A stretch of 64,000 nucleotides of DNA, taken from Acidihalobacter ferrooxydans. GTDB taxonomy: Bacteria > Pseudomonadota > Gammaproteobacteria > DSM-5130 > Acidihalobacteraceae. Under the pieces are notes generated by a model. The model was not told the DNA's origin. It did no database searches and was given only the letters and a program-made list of their open reading frames with translations. The DNA lies in NCBI RefSeq assembly GCF_001975725.1, contig NZ_CP019434.1, positions 1,943,486 through 2,007,485 on the forward strand. The letters run 5' to 3'. The stretch's first letter is position 1. The number at the start of each line of letters is the position of its first letter. Position numbers and translations under genes: made by a program. Below are positions 28,687 to 38,117 of the stretch, one piece after another.

Positions 28687-30543
28687 ATGCGTGGCCCTAC
28701 CATCAAAACCCACACCGACATCGAAAGTGCGCGCCGCCAATTCTTCGAACACGGACGGATGCCATCGCCCTCTGTTTCGAATGTTATCGCTCAATCATGG
28801 TTACGCTGCGCTGATCGTCTTGATCCCGACGCCCGACCGCCGATAGAGATCACCGAATGGAAGACGTTGGAACACCGTCGCGACCTGCATGCAGAACTAC
28901 GCAGGGCGGCACTGCCTGAACTCGACGCATTGGCAGAGCTTCTTCGCGGCAGCGAGAGCCTGGTTCTGCTTGCCGACACCGAAGGTTTGATACTTGATAC
29001 CGTCGGAAATACTGATTTTCTGGATAAAACTGCCCGCATCGCGCTGCAACCGGGCGCAATCTGGTCGGAGGCGCAACGGGGTACCAACGCCATTGGTACC
29101 ACACTGGCCGAAGAGCGCGCCGTTGAGGTGCTGGGTCGAGAGCACTTCCTTGAATGCAACGAAATTCTGAACTGCCATGCCGCGCCCATCCTGAATACTC
29201 GCGGCGAAATCTGTGCGGTGATGGATGTCTCCAGCAACTCGCGGCTGAACAATCTACACGCTCTTGGCATGGTACGTATGGCGATACGGATCGTCGAGCA
29301 TCGTTTGACCTACACAGTGCCCGCAGATTGCCGTGTACTGCGTCTGCACCAACAAGCGCAATTGTTGGGTTCATATCGGGAGGGCGTGCTGATCCTGCGT
29401 GACGAACACATCGTTGGCGCCAACCGAACCGCCGTACAACTGTTACACACACATTGGCAAGAGCTGCTCGACACACCTCTTGAACAATGGCTGGAAACGG
29501 GCGGTGATCCGCGCGCCAGCATTGCTCGAACACTCGATGGTCGCCAGTTGCATACTGCCCGGCAGTGCACACCCTCACCTAAACCACGTCCGCGTGCCCC
29601 GGCTATAAACGACGGATTCATCGATGACCCGAGCACAAGCGTTCAACTGGAACAGGCGGTCGCGGTGCTCAATGCCGGCATCGCCGTGCTCGTTTGTGGC
29701 GAAACAGGTACGGGCAAAGAAGTATTTGCCCGCAGATTGCATGCCCGCAGTCATCGCCGTAGCGGTCCTTTTGTCGCCATCAACTGTGCTGCGCTGCCCG
29801 AAACGTTGATCGAATCAGAGCTGTTTGGCTACACCGATGGCGCCTTCACCGGCGCCCGTCGCAAGGGGGCGTTGGGTCGTATCCGCGAGGCCGACGGCGG
29901 GGTACTGTTTCTCGACGAAATTGGCGATATGCCTCTCGCACTCCAAGCACGACTGCTGCGCGTGCTACAAGACCGCACTGTCATACCGTTAGGTTGTGGT
30001 ACACCGGTTACCGTCGATTTCGATCTCATCTGCGCGACAAACCGCCGGCTTGAGCCTCTGAGCGCGGCAGGACGGTTTCGAAAAGATCTGTACTACCGCA
30101 TCCAGGGTTACAACGTCCGCTTGTCTGCGTTACGCGAACGGCACGACCGCATTGCGTTTATCCTTAGCCTGTTCGAGCACCTCGACACGAGCAACCGGCA
30201 ACTCTCACCACAGACCTTGCAATACTTGGCGGCTCATCCATGGCCCGGCAATCTGCGTCAACTGACTAACGCTTTACGAACCTTGATCGCCCTGACACCG
30301 CCGGGCAGCACAATCGAAGTAGAGACTCTGCCTGATGACCTGCTGGGCGATTCCAGCGACTGCATGGCGTTCCCGCCACTGCTGGGCGGTGATCTGCGTG
30401 CGCTCAACCGAGCTGCAATCGAACGTGCTCTGGAAATGGCGAACGGGTCAGTCAGTAAGGCGGCCCGCCAACTCGGCGTACACCGCAGCACACTTTACCG
30501 AAGGCTGCGCGACCCGGCTGGCAACAAGCCACATTGTCAGTAG
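28687..30543 (+). CDS. AcoR-like sigma54-dependent transcriptional activator
   Basis: 618 residues from the ATG with AGGAGG six bases upstream; an in-frame upstream start would add 24 residues without support. Order: N-terminal region and GAF sensor domain (about 50-200); AAA+ domain with Walker A GETGTGKEVF (near 337), the sigma54-contacting loop GAFTGA (near 385) and Walker B GGVLFLDEIGDM; C-terminal Fis-type helix-turn-helix (SVSKAARQLGVHRSTLYRRL). This is the architecture of AcoR/ExaE-type activators of acetoin and alcohol genes. It probably drives the divergent aldehyde dehydrogenase. Confidence 0.92.
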   Translation: MRGPTIKTHTDIESARRQFFEHGRMPSPSVSNVIAQSWLRCADRLDPDARPPIEITEWKTLEHRRDLHAELRRAALPELDALAELLRGSESLVLLADTEGLILDTVGNTDFLDKTARIALQPGAIWSEAQRGTNAIGTTLAEERAVEVLGREHFLECNEILNCHAAPILNTRGEICAVMDVSSNSRLNNLHALGMVRMAIRIVEHRLTYTVPADCRVLRLHQQAQLLGSYREGVLILRDEHIVGANRTAVQLLHTHWQELLDTPLEQWLETGGDPRASIARTLDGRQLHTARQCTPSPKPRPRAPAINDGFIDDPSTSVQLEQAVAVLNAGIAVLVCGETGTGKEVFARRLHARSHRRSGPFVAINCAALPETLIESELFGYTDGAFTGARRKGALGRIREADGGVLFLDEIGDMPLALQARLLRVLQDRTVIPLGCGTPVTVDFDLICATNRRLEPLSAAGRFRKDLYYRIQGYNVRLSALRERHDRIAFILSLFEHLDTSNRQLSPQTLQYLAAHPWPGNLRQLTNALRTLIALTPPGSTIEVETLPDDLLGDSSDCMAFPPLLGGDLRALNRAAIERALEMANGSVSKAARQLGVHRSTLYRRLRDPAGNKPHCQ

Positions 30544-30814
30544 CCCTGTGATGAATGAGCTGTCGTCATGGCGCGCAGAACATTAGTGGTGCATGACCAG
30601 TTCGAGCACCGCCACCTGAGCTCGGTGAAGTGAAATTTCGCCGACCTTGCGCTTGGCGCGGGCTACTGCCCGGGTAGTGGCCAGACAAGAATCGATCTGA
30701 GCGGCGAATGGTTTGGGCCACCGATACTGTGCACCTGCCTGCGGCCAGTCTCAACATACCGCATTGAGGAGGCGTGCAAGGTTATTGAGCGCGAGGGGAG
30801 AGTGCAGCAGGCGT

Positions 30815-31589
30815 CTACCCGCCGAGCGTGAACGGTATCAACGCCGGAGCGAGACAGATTCGGTCATTGCAGGCCTGGATTCTCAGCGAACCATGGATCG
30901 GATGCGGCACCGATAGCTCTGTCGGTAAAGTGATGCGGATGATCACGTCGCCAGTGTAGACGCGCAGACCCTCACGCGCGAATGCCGGCTCAATGAGATG
31001 CGCCTTCGGGTATTCGATCCGTGTGGGCGTGATTCCTTCGAGATGGACGACAGTAGGGATGAGGTAAGCGAACGTGGCCGTATGCGCATTGACGTGATAG
31101 CCGGTGGCGATATGCAGATACAGCACGATTCCCGGCTTGCCCCCAACAGGCGCGCGCACCGCCTCAAGGCGGGCCACGGCGGCACTATTGGTTACCTGGA
31201 AAGTCTGCGAAGCTATCGCGGTACGGCTTTGCCGGACGAGGCTTGCCAGGCGGATGCGCTGAGCTTTCGGCAGTGCGTTCAGGCGTGCCAGTAGATAACC
31301 CCAATGCAAGGGATTGGCTGCAATCTGGCTACTGATGTGTTCCAGTGCGGCGCGTGCAGCCTGGGTATAGCGGGCTTTGTGGGTCAGTTCACCCAGACGA
31401 AGCAGCAGCACGATGGCCGCCGAAATGCCTGCAGGCCGATGGATGTCCCCGAGCGTACGGGGTGCGATGGGCAGCGTCAGGTCCTGACCGGTTTCGATCA
31501 AAGCCCCGCTCGGTTGCCTGAAATGCGCGAGGATAGCCTCGCCAAGCAGGCTGGCACGCGCTAACCATCTCGGCGCGGTATCGGCCTGA
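30815..31589 (-). pseudogene. C-terminal remnant of a DUF255 (YyaL-type) thioredoxin-like protein with DsbD-type end
   Basis: Coding similarity begins at the junction with an IS3 end (QADTAPRWLARASLLGEAIL) and continues through a stretch like the C-terminal six-hairpin part of DUF255/YyaL proteins (ISAAIVLLLRLGELTHKARY), then a beta-rich tail (GLRVYTGDVIIRITLPTELS, QACNDRICLAPA) resembling the N-terminal domain of DsbD with a cysteine pair. The front of the gene, including the thioredoxin-like domain, is missing. In the opposite strand orientation to the integrase that replaces it. Reading frame is open further to 31825 but that part is IS and integrase DNA. Confidence 0.6.
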
Positions 31590-31655
31590 ACCGCCCCGGG
31601 GTTTTGCGGAGGCTCCAACACTTGAGAGAATGGAGCCATGAACAAGTCAAATACG
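31587..31655 (+). mobile_element. IS3-family left end (remnant)
   Basis: Begins TGAACCGCCCCGGGGTTTTG, the terminal sequence of a common IS3-family group, followed at the expected distance by GAGAATGGAGCC and ATGAACAAGTCAAA, the start of its orfA. The element then breaks off and integrase coding sequence follows in frame. Confidence 0.6.
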
Positions 31656-32684
31656 CTCCAAGACTTCATTGCCGCGCACAGGCAACGCGGGGTCAAGACC
31701 TCGACCATCAACCACTCGCTGCAAACCGTTCGCCGCATCTGTAACCTGGCTGCCGGGGAATGGATTGACGAACACGGTCTGACTTGGCTCGAACATGCGC
31801 CCAAGATCAAGTTCCTACCCGTCAAGGATCGTCGTCAACCCTATCCGCTGGGCTGGGAAGAGCGACGGCATCTGCTCCAACAACTTCCGGAACATCTCGC
31901 CAGAATGGCGCTCTTTGCCGCCAACAGCGGTTGCCGGGAGGCCGAGATCTGCGCACTTCGCTGGGACTGGGAAGTCGAGGTTCCCGAGATGAACACAAGC
32001 GTGTTCATCATCCCGGAGACGTTCGTCAAGAACGGCGAGGAACGGCTGGTGGTGCTCAACGATGTGGCGCGCTCGATCATCGAGGGTCAGCGGGGGCAAC
32101 ATCCTGAACGGGTGTTCGTCAGTCGCGGACGACCGGTGAACGGGATCAACAACCTCTCATGGAAACGGGGGCGCATCGTTGCGGCGCTGGCGCACATTCG
32201 GGACTCAGACGACTGTGGCGGCATTGAGGCGTCGGTGGAGCGTGCCGACAAGGATGTCATCGCCACCGTGTGGGGTGTCAAACGCGGCAAGCGCGTGGAG
32301 TCGATCTACACGTGGGGCGAATACGCCAAGGAGCGCGCCGCAAAGGGAAAGCCCGTCGAACGTTTGCAGTACAAGGACTATGACGTGCCGCAGCAGATGC
32401 TCGCCAAGGCACGACAGCGGTTCATCGACGAGCATTGGCAAGCCTTTGCGGCGTTTTCGAGGGTGCGTGTGCACAATCTCAAGCACACCTTCGGGCGCAG
32501 GCTACGTGCGGCAGGCGTGGGCTTCGAGGACCGTCAGGACCTGCTCGGGCACCGTTCGGGGCGCATGACGACGCACTATTCGGCGGCCGAGCTGGGCAAC
32601 CTGATCGAGGCGGCGAATCGGGTCTGCGGGTCAAAGTCCCGCAAAAGTCCCGCACTCATGGTCCTCAAACGCAAAAGGGGTTAG
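31638..32684 (+). CDS. Tyrosine recombinase (phage-type integrase), N-terminally truncated and fused to an IS3 OrfA start
   Basis: 348 residues. The first five or six (MNKSN) come from an IS3 orfA; from LQDFIAAHRQRGVKTSTINH the frame is a tyrosine recombinase missing its arm-binding domain and part of its core-binding domain. Catalytic residues: first arginine in SGCREAEICALRW, the HNLKHTFGRRL box (Lys in place of the usual second Arg, common in this subgroup), GH in LLGHRSG, and the nucleophile Tyr in TTHYSAAEL. About 80-90 extra residues lie between LSWKRGR and FSRVRVHNLKH compared with the shorter spacing I expect. It points towards, and ends 39 nt from, tRNA-Pro, its likely attachment site. 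Confidence 0.8.
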   Translation: MNKSNTLQDFIAAHRQRGVKTSTINHSLQTVRRICNLAAGEWIDEHGLTWLEHAPKIKFLPVKDRRQPYPLGWEERRHLLQQLPEHLARMALFAANSGCREAEICALRWDWEVEVPEMNTSVFIIPETFVKNGEERLVVLNDVARSIIEGQRGQHPERVFVSRGRPVNGINNLSWKRGRIVAALAHIRDSDDCGGIEASVERADKDVIATVWGVKRGKRVESIYTWGEYAKERAAKGKPVERLQYKDYDVPQQMLAKARQRFIDEHWQAFAAFSRVRVHNLKHTFGRRLRAAGVGFEDRQDLLGHRSGRMTTHYSAAELGNLIEAANRVCGSKSRKSPALMVLKRKRG

Positions 32685-32721
32685 AGGAAATGCCGCTAAC
32701 CCGCTGTAAATCTTATGGAAT

Positions 32722-32800
<79 letters not shown>

Positions 32801-32923
32801 TACAAGACGACGAATATTACCCGAAGCCTGTCTTCATGCGCAAACGTGTGTGATTGTGGCCCACGCTGTCTATCCCTTACCATAGGCGCGACTACAAGCA
32901 GGTAGAAATCCTGGCTGACCATT

Positions 32924-33787
32924 ATGGGTAAAGACGTCACCGCACTGATCGACAAGCTCAACCGCAGCAGTACGCCTTATTCGGATCCGCTCTCGCGCAT
33001 CGATTGGGCGTCACTGGATCTGCGCGGATGGTGGCTGCCCCAGGCCGCAACAAGTCTGTACGGACTGCCTGAATTTGAGGCGCTGCCCGAAACACAGCGC
33101 ATTCGCGTATCGCAGCATGAATTTGTCAACTTCATCGAAAAAGCGCTGTGGCTGGAAGGCATTTTCATGGAGCGCATCAGCCGGGCGCTGGCGGATTCGC
33201 TTGGCGACCCGGCAGCCACGACCTATCGTCTGCACGAATTACGCGAAGAGGCTGGCCATAGCCTTATGTTTCTCGATTTGATTCGCCGCAGCGGGCTGAG
33301 TTTCAGTCCAGGGGCTTTCAAACGCCCCGGACTGGCCACACTGGTTGGTCGCCATGCGCCGTACGACTCGGCCGCGTTCTGGATCGCCGTCCTGATCGGC
33401 GAACAGATTCCGGATCATATGAACCGTTTTATCCGCCAACATCGCGAAGAAATTTCGCCCGCGATTTACGATGTCATCACCACGCATGCCATCGACGAAG
33501 CGCGTCATATCGCACATGCCCGCAAAACGCTCGACAGTCAGATGAACACGCGCTGGACACTGCTCATGCGGCTCTACCCGCCATTGCTGAATCGAATTTT
33601 TCGCCAGTTCGTGCAGGCATTCTATTTCCCAACGGCTGAATTGTATGAACTGGCCGGATTGAACGACGGTGCGTACTGGCAAAAAGCCGCGCGCCGCAAC
33701 CAGCGACACCTCGCCTTCGTCGATCAATGCGTCGCCAGCACGGTCAGACAGCTTGCTGATTACAACATTCATTTGAAATGGCGCTGA
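32924..33787 (+). CDS. AurF-like diiron protein
   Basis: 287-residue, all-helical protein resembling the p-aminobenzoate N-oxygenase AurF family (diiron, ferritin-like). Likely metal ligands: a glutamate in NFIEKALWLEG, the pair of RLHELREEAGHSLMF (ExxH), the glutamate in LIGEQIPDHM and EARH in HAIDEARHIAHARK. Such enzymes hydroxylate or N-oxygenate small molecules or lipid-linked substrates; the substrate here is unknown. The gene stands alone after tRNA-Pro; no electron-transfer partner is adjacent. Confidence 0.7.
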   Translation: MGKDVTALIDKLNRSSTPYSDPLSRIDWASLDLRGWWLPQAATSLYGLPEFEALPETQRIRVSQHEFVNFIEKALWLEGIFMERISRALADSLGDPAATTYRLHELREEAGHSLMFLDLIRRSGLSFSPGAFKRPGLATLVGRHAPYDSAAFWIAVLIGEQIPDHMNRFIRQHREEISPAIYDVITTHAIDEARHIAHARKTLDSQMNTRWTLLMRLYPPLLNRIFRQFVQAFYFPTAELYELAGLNDGAYWQKAARRNQRHLAFVDQCVASTVRQLADYNIHLKWR

Positions 33788-34100
33788 GCATCCGCATTGC
33801 ACATCCATCGGCTGCTGCATTTTTGCGCGGCTGATACTTCATACGCACTGCAATGGTGCGCATCGCATTCTGGATGTTTCATGAATAGGCGCTGGTAGCG
33901 TGCCGGACAGGGGTTTCACAAGAGACATCAGAAGAAGCGGTGTATCGGTGATGGCCACCAACTGAGTCAATATCTCTCGCAGAATCAATGGCCGACGAGA
34001 TCGGCGGGAAGTTGTGCAACATTCGCGTCAAGCCAAACCTGATCCAGCTACCAACATGTGAGTACCCGCAAGCGCGTGGCATGCATTCTGCTTTTCATGT
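33788..34100. other. Intergenic region without a recognisable gene
   Basis: 313 bp between the AurF-like gene and repeat copy E. Short frames on both strands lack ribosome sites and any familiar motif. Confidence 0.4.
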
Positions 34101-34269
34101 TTCAACCCGGATAATCCATCAGGCGAGGGAATAATTGCGCAAAGATTTGGATTCACAGGAAAGTCGCTGCAGCGAGCGGCATAGCTTCGCCATACCAGAG
34201 CGAATAAAGTTTCCTATATATTCATATTTTTAGCAAGAATATCTCACCTAAAAGATCATCTATGTTCAA
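34101..34269 (-). repeat. Dispersed intergenic palindromic repeat, family 1, copy E
   Basis: 169 bp. Left end AACCCGGATAATCCATCAGG is well kept; the right end (CACCTAAAAGATCATCTATG) is eroded. Inner block GATTTGGATTCACAGGAA is in the same orientation as copy C, and there is the same extra middle segment as in copy B. Lies about 130 bp upstream of the molybdenum hydroxylase genes. Confidence 0.8.
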
Positions 34270-34397
34270 GGATCCCCTTTAGCGGATCACGCAATGGACA
34301 CTGAGGTGTTTGCCTGTCCGACACGCACTGATCCAGCGACAATCAATCCAATACCCGGATAGCAACTGATCGACATCCGCACTTGAGCCACGCGACA

Positions 34398-36647
34398 ATG
34401 ACGCAATACCGCCAGGACCCCGCCCCCGTTCGTATCGACGCGCAGGAGAAGACCAACGGCACGGCGCACTACGTCGACGACATCCCCTGCACGGACCCGC
34501 TCTATGCCGCTACAGTGCGCACCCGGCTGCCGGGCGGGCGGCTGCGCGCGCTGCGCAGACGCGCCGATTTTGACTGGGACGGCTTTGTCGTCGTCACTGC
34601 GGACGACATTCCGGGCGAAAATGCGCTCAAGATGATCCAGCACGATCAGCCACTACTGGTCGCCGATCGTTTCCGCCACGCGGGCGAACCGGTCGCGCTG
34701 CTGGCTCACAGCGACCCCGCGCGGCTGGCCGCCGGCATCGCCGCTATCGAACTCGACGAAACCATTGACCAGCCGCCGCTGTTCGATCTCGACGAAGCGC
34801 TGCATTCCAGCACGCAGATCGTCCCCGGCAACGTCTTCACCGAATACCGCCTGCACAAAGGCGCCCTCGCCAACGGTGAGGCGGCGGCCAGCGTCCTCAT
34901 CGAAGGCGTTTTCCACACCCCCGCGCAGGAACAGTTGTACATCGAACCGCAAGGCATGATCGCGCAAGTGTTGCCGAATGGCGTGCTGCGCGTGATCGGC
35001 TCCATGCAATGTCCCTATTACGTGCTCGACGCGCTGGTCGTCGCCACCGGACTGTCGGCGGAACGCATCCAGGTCGTCCAGACCACCACCGGCGGTGGCT
35101 TTGGCGGCAAGGAAGACTACCCGTCGATGATCGCCTGCCACGCCGCGCTGCTCGCACTCAAGGCCGGTGGGCGCCCGGTCAAGCTGATCTATGAACGCGG
35201 CGAGGATCTGCGCGTCACGCCCAAGCGGCACCCCTCGCGCACCCGCATCCGCCTCGGCGCCGACACCGACGGCCGGCTCACCCTGATCGATATCGACTTC
35301 GCGCTCGACGGCGGCGCCTACCTCACGCTCAGCCCGGTGGTGCTCTCGCGCGGCGTGATTCACGCGCCCGGCCCGTACCGCTGCGACAACATTTCCGTGC
35401 ATGGCCGCGCGGTTGCCACCAACCATCCGCCGAATGGCGCCTTCCGCGGCTTCGGCGCGCCACAAAGCATTTTCGCCATGGAAGCGGCGATGGACCGGCT
35501 GGCCGATGCGCTCGGCCTCGACCCCGCCGAACTGCGCCGCCGCAATCTGCTCGAAACCGGCGACACCTTCCCCACCGGCAACCGTGTCGGCGACGATGCG
35601 GCCATGCAGGCAGTGCTGGTGCAGGCGTTGCGGGAGAGTGATTACAGCGCCCGCCGCGCTGCGCATGATGCCTGGAACCGCGCCGGTCACGGCACCCGCC
35701 GGGGGATCGGCCTGGCAACCTTCGCCCACGGCTCCGGCTTCACCGGCAACGGCGAGGTTAATCTGCGCTCGCGCGCCGGGCTGCGCGCACTGCCCGACGG
35801 TCGGGTTGAAATTCTCGCCTCGACCGCCGAAATCGGCCAGGGCATGGCCACCACCTTCGCCCAGATCGCCGCCGCCGCACTGAAACTGCCGCTCGCACAG
35901 GTGCGCATGGCGCCGACCGACACCCGCCAGGTGCCCAACTCTGGCCCGACGGTGGCCTCGCGCACCTGCATGGTGGTCGGGCGCATCGTGCAGGACGCCG
36001 CCGCCCAGCTCATTGCCCGGCTGCAACGCGATGCCGGCCTGCCCGCAGACTATGCACCCGGCGATTTCGCCCACGCCTGCCGCCGCCATCACGAGACGCA
36101 CGGCCCACTGGTTGAAATTGCCCAGTACAAAGCCCCGCCCGGCGATGCCTGGGACGAAGCGACCTTCACCGGCCCGGCCTACGCCGCCTATGCCTGGGCC
36201 GCCTACGTCGCCGACGTCGAAGTCGATCTCGCCACGCTGGAAACGCGCGTCACCGATTTCGTCGCGGTGCAGGAAATCGGCCGCGCCATCCACCCCGTAA
36301 TCGCGCAGGGTCAGATCGAGGGCGGCGTCGCGCAGGGCATCGGCTACGCGCTATACGAAGACATCGCGTGGGGCGAGGACGGCGTAATGGCCAACGACCG
36401 CCTGACCAATTACATCATCCCGACCAGCGCCGACCTGCCGCCGCTGCGCGTCTATTTCCAGGAAACCGCCACCGACGCACCCGGCCCGCAGAGTGCGAAA
36501 GGACTCGGCGAGCTGCCCATAGACGGCCCCGCGCCGGCCATCGCCAACGCTGTACGCCACGCGTTAGGCGTTGATGTGGATCGCCTGCCCCTGTTTCCCG
36601 AATACCTTCTGGACCTCTTCGACAACCACAAAAAGGATGTTGCATGA
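34398..36647 (+). CDS. Xanthine dehydrogenase-family molybdopterin-binding subunit
   Basis: 749 residues, the large Mo-cofactor subunit of a three-subunit hydroxylase. Motifs: GGGFGGKED near residue 235 (the Glu after the Lys corresponds to the active-site Glu that binds purine in xanthine dehydrogenases), GAFRGFGAPQ near 352 with the conserved Arg, and the catalytic base in KGLGELP near the C-terminus. A TTG five codons upstream is an alternative start; neither has a strong ribosome site. Followed by a NUP gene on an ATGA overlap, then the FeS and FAD subunits. Substrate (purine, pyrimidine or other N-heterocycle) cannot be decided. Confidence 0.9.
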   Translation: MTQYRQDPAPVRIDAQEKTNGTAHYVDDIPCTDPLYAATVRTRLPGGRLRALRRRADFDWDGFVVVTADDIPGENALKMIQHDQPLLVADRFRHAGEPVALLAHSDPARLAAGIAAIELDETIDQPPLFDLDEALHSSTQIVPGNVFTEYRLHKGALANGEAAASVLIEGVFHTPAQEQLYIEPQGMIAQVLPNGVLRVIGSMQCPYYVLDALVVATGLSAERIQVVQTTTGGGFGGKEDYPSMIACHAALLALKAGGRPVKLIYERGEDLRVTPKRHPSRTRIRLGADTDGRLTLIDIDFALDGGAYLTLSPVVLSRGVIHAPGPYRCDNISVHGRAVATNHPPNGAFRGFGAPQSIFAMEAAMDRLADALGLDPAELRRRNLLETGDTFPTGNRVGDDAAMQAVLVQALRESDYSARRAAHDAWNRAGHGTRRGIGLATFAHGSGFTGNGEVNLRSRAGLRALPDGRVEILASTAEIGQGMATTFAQIAAAALKLPLAQVRMAPTDTRQVPNSGPTVASRTCMVVGRIVQDAAAQLIARLQRDAGLPADYAPGDFAHACRRHHETHGPLVEIAQYKAPPGDAWDEATFTGPAYAAYAWAAYVADVEVDLATLETRVTDFVAVQEIGRAIHPVIAQGQIEGGVAQGIGYALYEDIAWGEDGVMANDRLTNYIIPTSADLPPLRVYFQETATDAPGPQSAKGLGELPIDGPAPAIANAVRHALGVDVDRLPLFPEYLLDLFDNHKKDVA

Positions 36648-37660
36648 AACGCCTGCTCCACACTGCCCTCTTCCTGTTGCTGGCCGCCCCCGTTGCCGTT
36701 TTCGCCGCCATCCCGGTCAAGGTCATGGTGCTCACCGCCTTCCCGCCCGAACTGGCACCCTGGGTCAAGCACATGCACGACCCCGCTCTGGTCAAGGTGG
36801 CGGGCGCCTACGCGCCTGTGTGGTGCGAAAAAGACGGTGTCTGCGTGACCGAAACCGGCGAGGCACAAGTCAACTCCGCCACCACAGTCGCCGCCCTGCT
36901 CGCCAGTCCGCAGCTCGATCTTAAACAGGCCCTGTTTCTGCGCGCCGGCATCGCCGGCGGTCCGCCGTGGGGCAACGACACGCTCGGCGGCGCCTATTGG
37001 GCCAATTGGGTCGTCTCGTGGGATCTCGGCCATCACCTCACCGCGCTGTCGCACGACGCGCCCGAGCCGCTGTTCCTACCGCTCGGCAACGACCATCCGC
37101 CGCTCGGCACCCACGCCTTCGAACTCAATCCCCGGCTGGTCAAACCCGCCTACCACGTGACCCGGCACACCAGGCTGGCTGACGACGCCTCGGCCATCGC
37201 CGACCGCAAGCTTTACCCGACGCAGACCGGGCGCACGCCCAACGTCGCCATCGGCGCCACCATCACCGGCGACGACTACTGGTCCGGCGTCGCGCTTTCG
37301 CGTGTTGCCCAGCGCATCGTCAGCCACTACAGCCACGGCGAGGCGCACTACGCCACCACCGCCATGGAAGACACCGGTGACGCCGGCGCGCTCGCTCGCC
37401 GCGGCCTGCTCTCGCACTACCTGAGCCTGCGCACCATCAGCGATTTCGACCAGCCCCCGGCCGGTCAGACCGCCGCCGCCATGCTGCTCTCGCATCAGTA
37501 CCCCGGCGGCCACATCGCCTTCGAAAACGCCTACCGCGTCGGCATGGCCTTTGTCGACTACGTACTTGCCCATCCCGCTCAAATGGCCAAAATCTACGCT
37601 GCCGACACCGTGCCCACCGTCCACTACCCACTCACCGCCGCCGCAGCCATGGGAAAATAA
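36644..37660 (+). CDS. NUP-family (purine nucleoside permease) protein, exported
   Basis: 338 residues with a clear signal peptide (MKRLLHTALFLLLAAPVAVFA), so the mature protein is periplasmic. The rest matches the NUP family, distantly related to nucleoside phosphorylases: PPELAPWVK near the start, FLRAGIAGGPPWGNDTLGG (substrate loop) and AMEDTGDAGAL. Despite its name the family has no membrane helices; binding or cleaving nucleosides outside the inner membrane is more likely than transport. Starts by ATGA overlap with the molybdenum subunit gene and ends 4 nt before the FeS subunit, so it is cotranscribed within the hydroxylase operon. Confidence 0.82.
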   Translation: MKRLLHTALFLLLAAPVAVFAAIPVKVMVLTAFPPELAPWVKHMHDPALVKVAGAYAPVWCEKDGVCVTETGEAQVNSATTVAALLASPQLDLKQALFLRAGIAGGPPWGNDTLGGAYWANWVVSWDLGHHLTALSHDAPEPLFLPLGNDHPPLGTHAFELNPRLVKPAYHVTRHTRLADDASAIADRKLYPTQTGRTPNVAIGATITGDDYWSGVALSRVAQRIVSHYSHGEAHYATTAMEDTGDAGALARRGLLSHYLSLRTISDFDQPPAGQTAAAMLLSHQYPGGHIAFENAYRVGMAFVDYVLAHPAQMAKIYAADTVPTVHYPLTAAAAMGK

Positions 37661-37664
37661 GGCC

Positions 37665-38117
37665 ATGACGATCCACATCACCGTCAACGGCACCACCCAC
37701 GCCACCGCGTCCGCGCCGGACACGCGCCTGCTCGACTACCTGCGCGAAGAACTGCATCTGACCGGTACCAAGGAAGGCTGCGGCGAGGGCGAATGCGGCG
37801 CCTGCGCCGTGCTGCTCGACGGCGTCCTGGTCAATAGTTGCCTCGTCCCGCTCGGCCAGCTCGACGGCGCCGCCGTCACCAGCATCGAAGGACTGCCGCC
37901 CGACTCGGCGCTCGCCCGCGCCTTCGGCCGCGCCGGCGGCACGCAATGCGGAATCTGCACCCCGGGCATGATGCTCGCCGCCACCGCCCTGCTCAATGAG
38001 CACCCCAGGCCGACGCTGGCGCAAATCCGCGCCGGACTCGACGGCAACCTCTGTCGCTGCACCGGCTACACGCGCATCTACGCCGCCGTCGCCGAAGCCG
38101 CCGAGGAACCGGATTGA
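37665..38117 (+). CDS. Xanthine dehydrogenase-family 2Fe-2S subunit
   Basis: 150 residues with two [2Fe-2S] clusters: the plant-ferredoxin type motif in KEGCGEGECGACAVLLDG (with a fourth Cys in VNSCLVPL) and the C-terminal CGICTPGMM...CRCTGY motif. It passes electrons from the Mo centre to FAD. The frame is open upstream inside the NUP gene; the start MTIHITVNG fits the family and lies four bases after the preceding stop. Confidence 0.94.
   Translation: MTIHITVNGTTHATASAPDTRLLDYLREELHLTGTKEGCGEGECGACAVLLDGVLVNSCLVPLGQLDGAAVTSIEGLPPDSALARAFGRAGGTQCGICTPGMMLAATALLNEHPRPTLAQIRAGLDGNLCRCTGYTRIYAAVAEAAEEPD

Noticed and set aside
30544-30814. Possible gene fragment after the AcoR-like gene
   Set aside because: Frames are short, interrupted and without recognisable family; may be decayed DNA but cannot be named.
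34653-36293. 546-codon open frame opposite the molybdenum subunit gene
   Set aside because: Gly/Ala/Arg-rich translation without family resemblance; a mirror of the strong third-position GC of the real gene.
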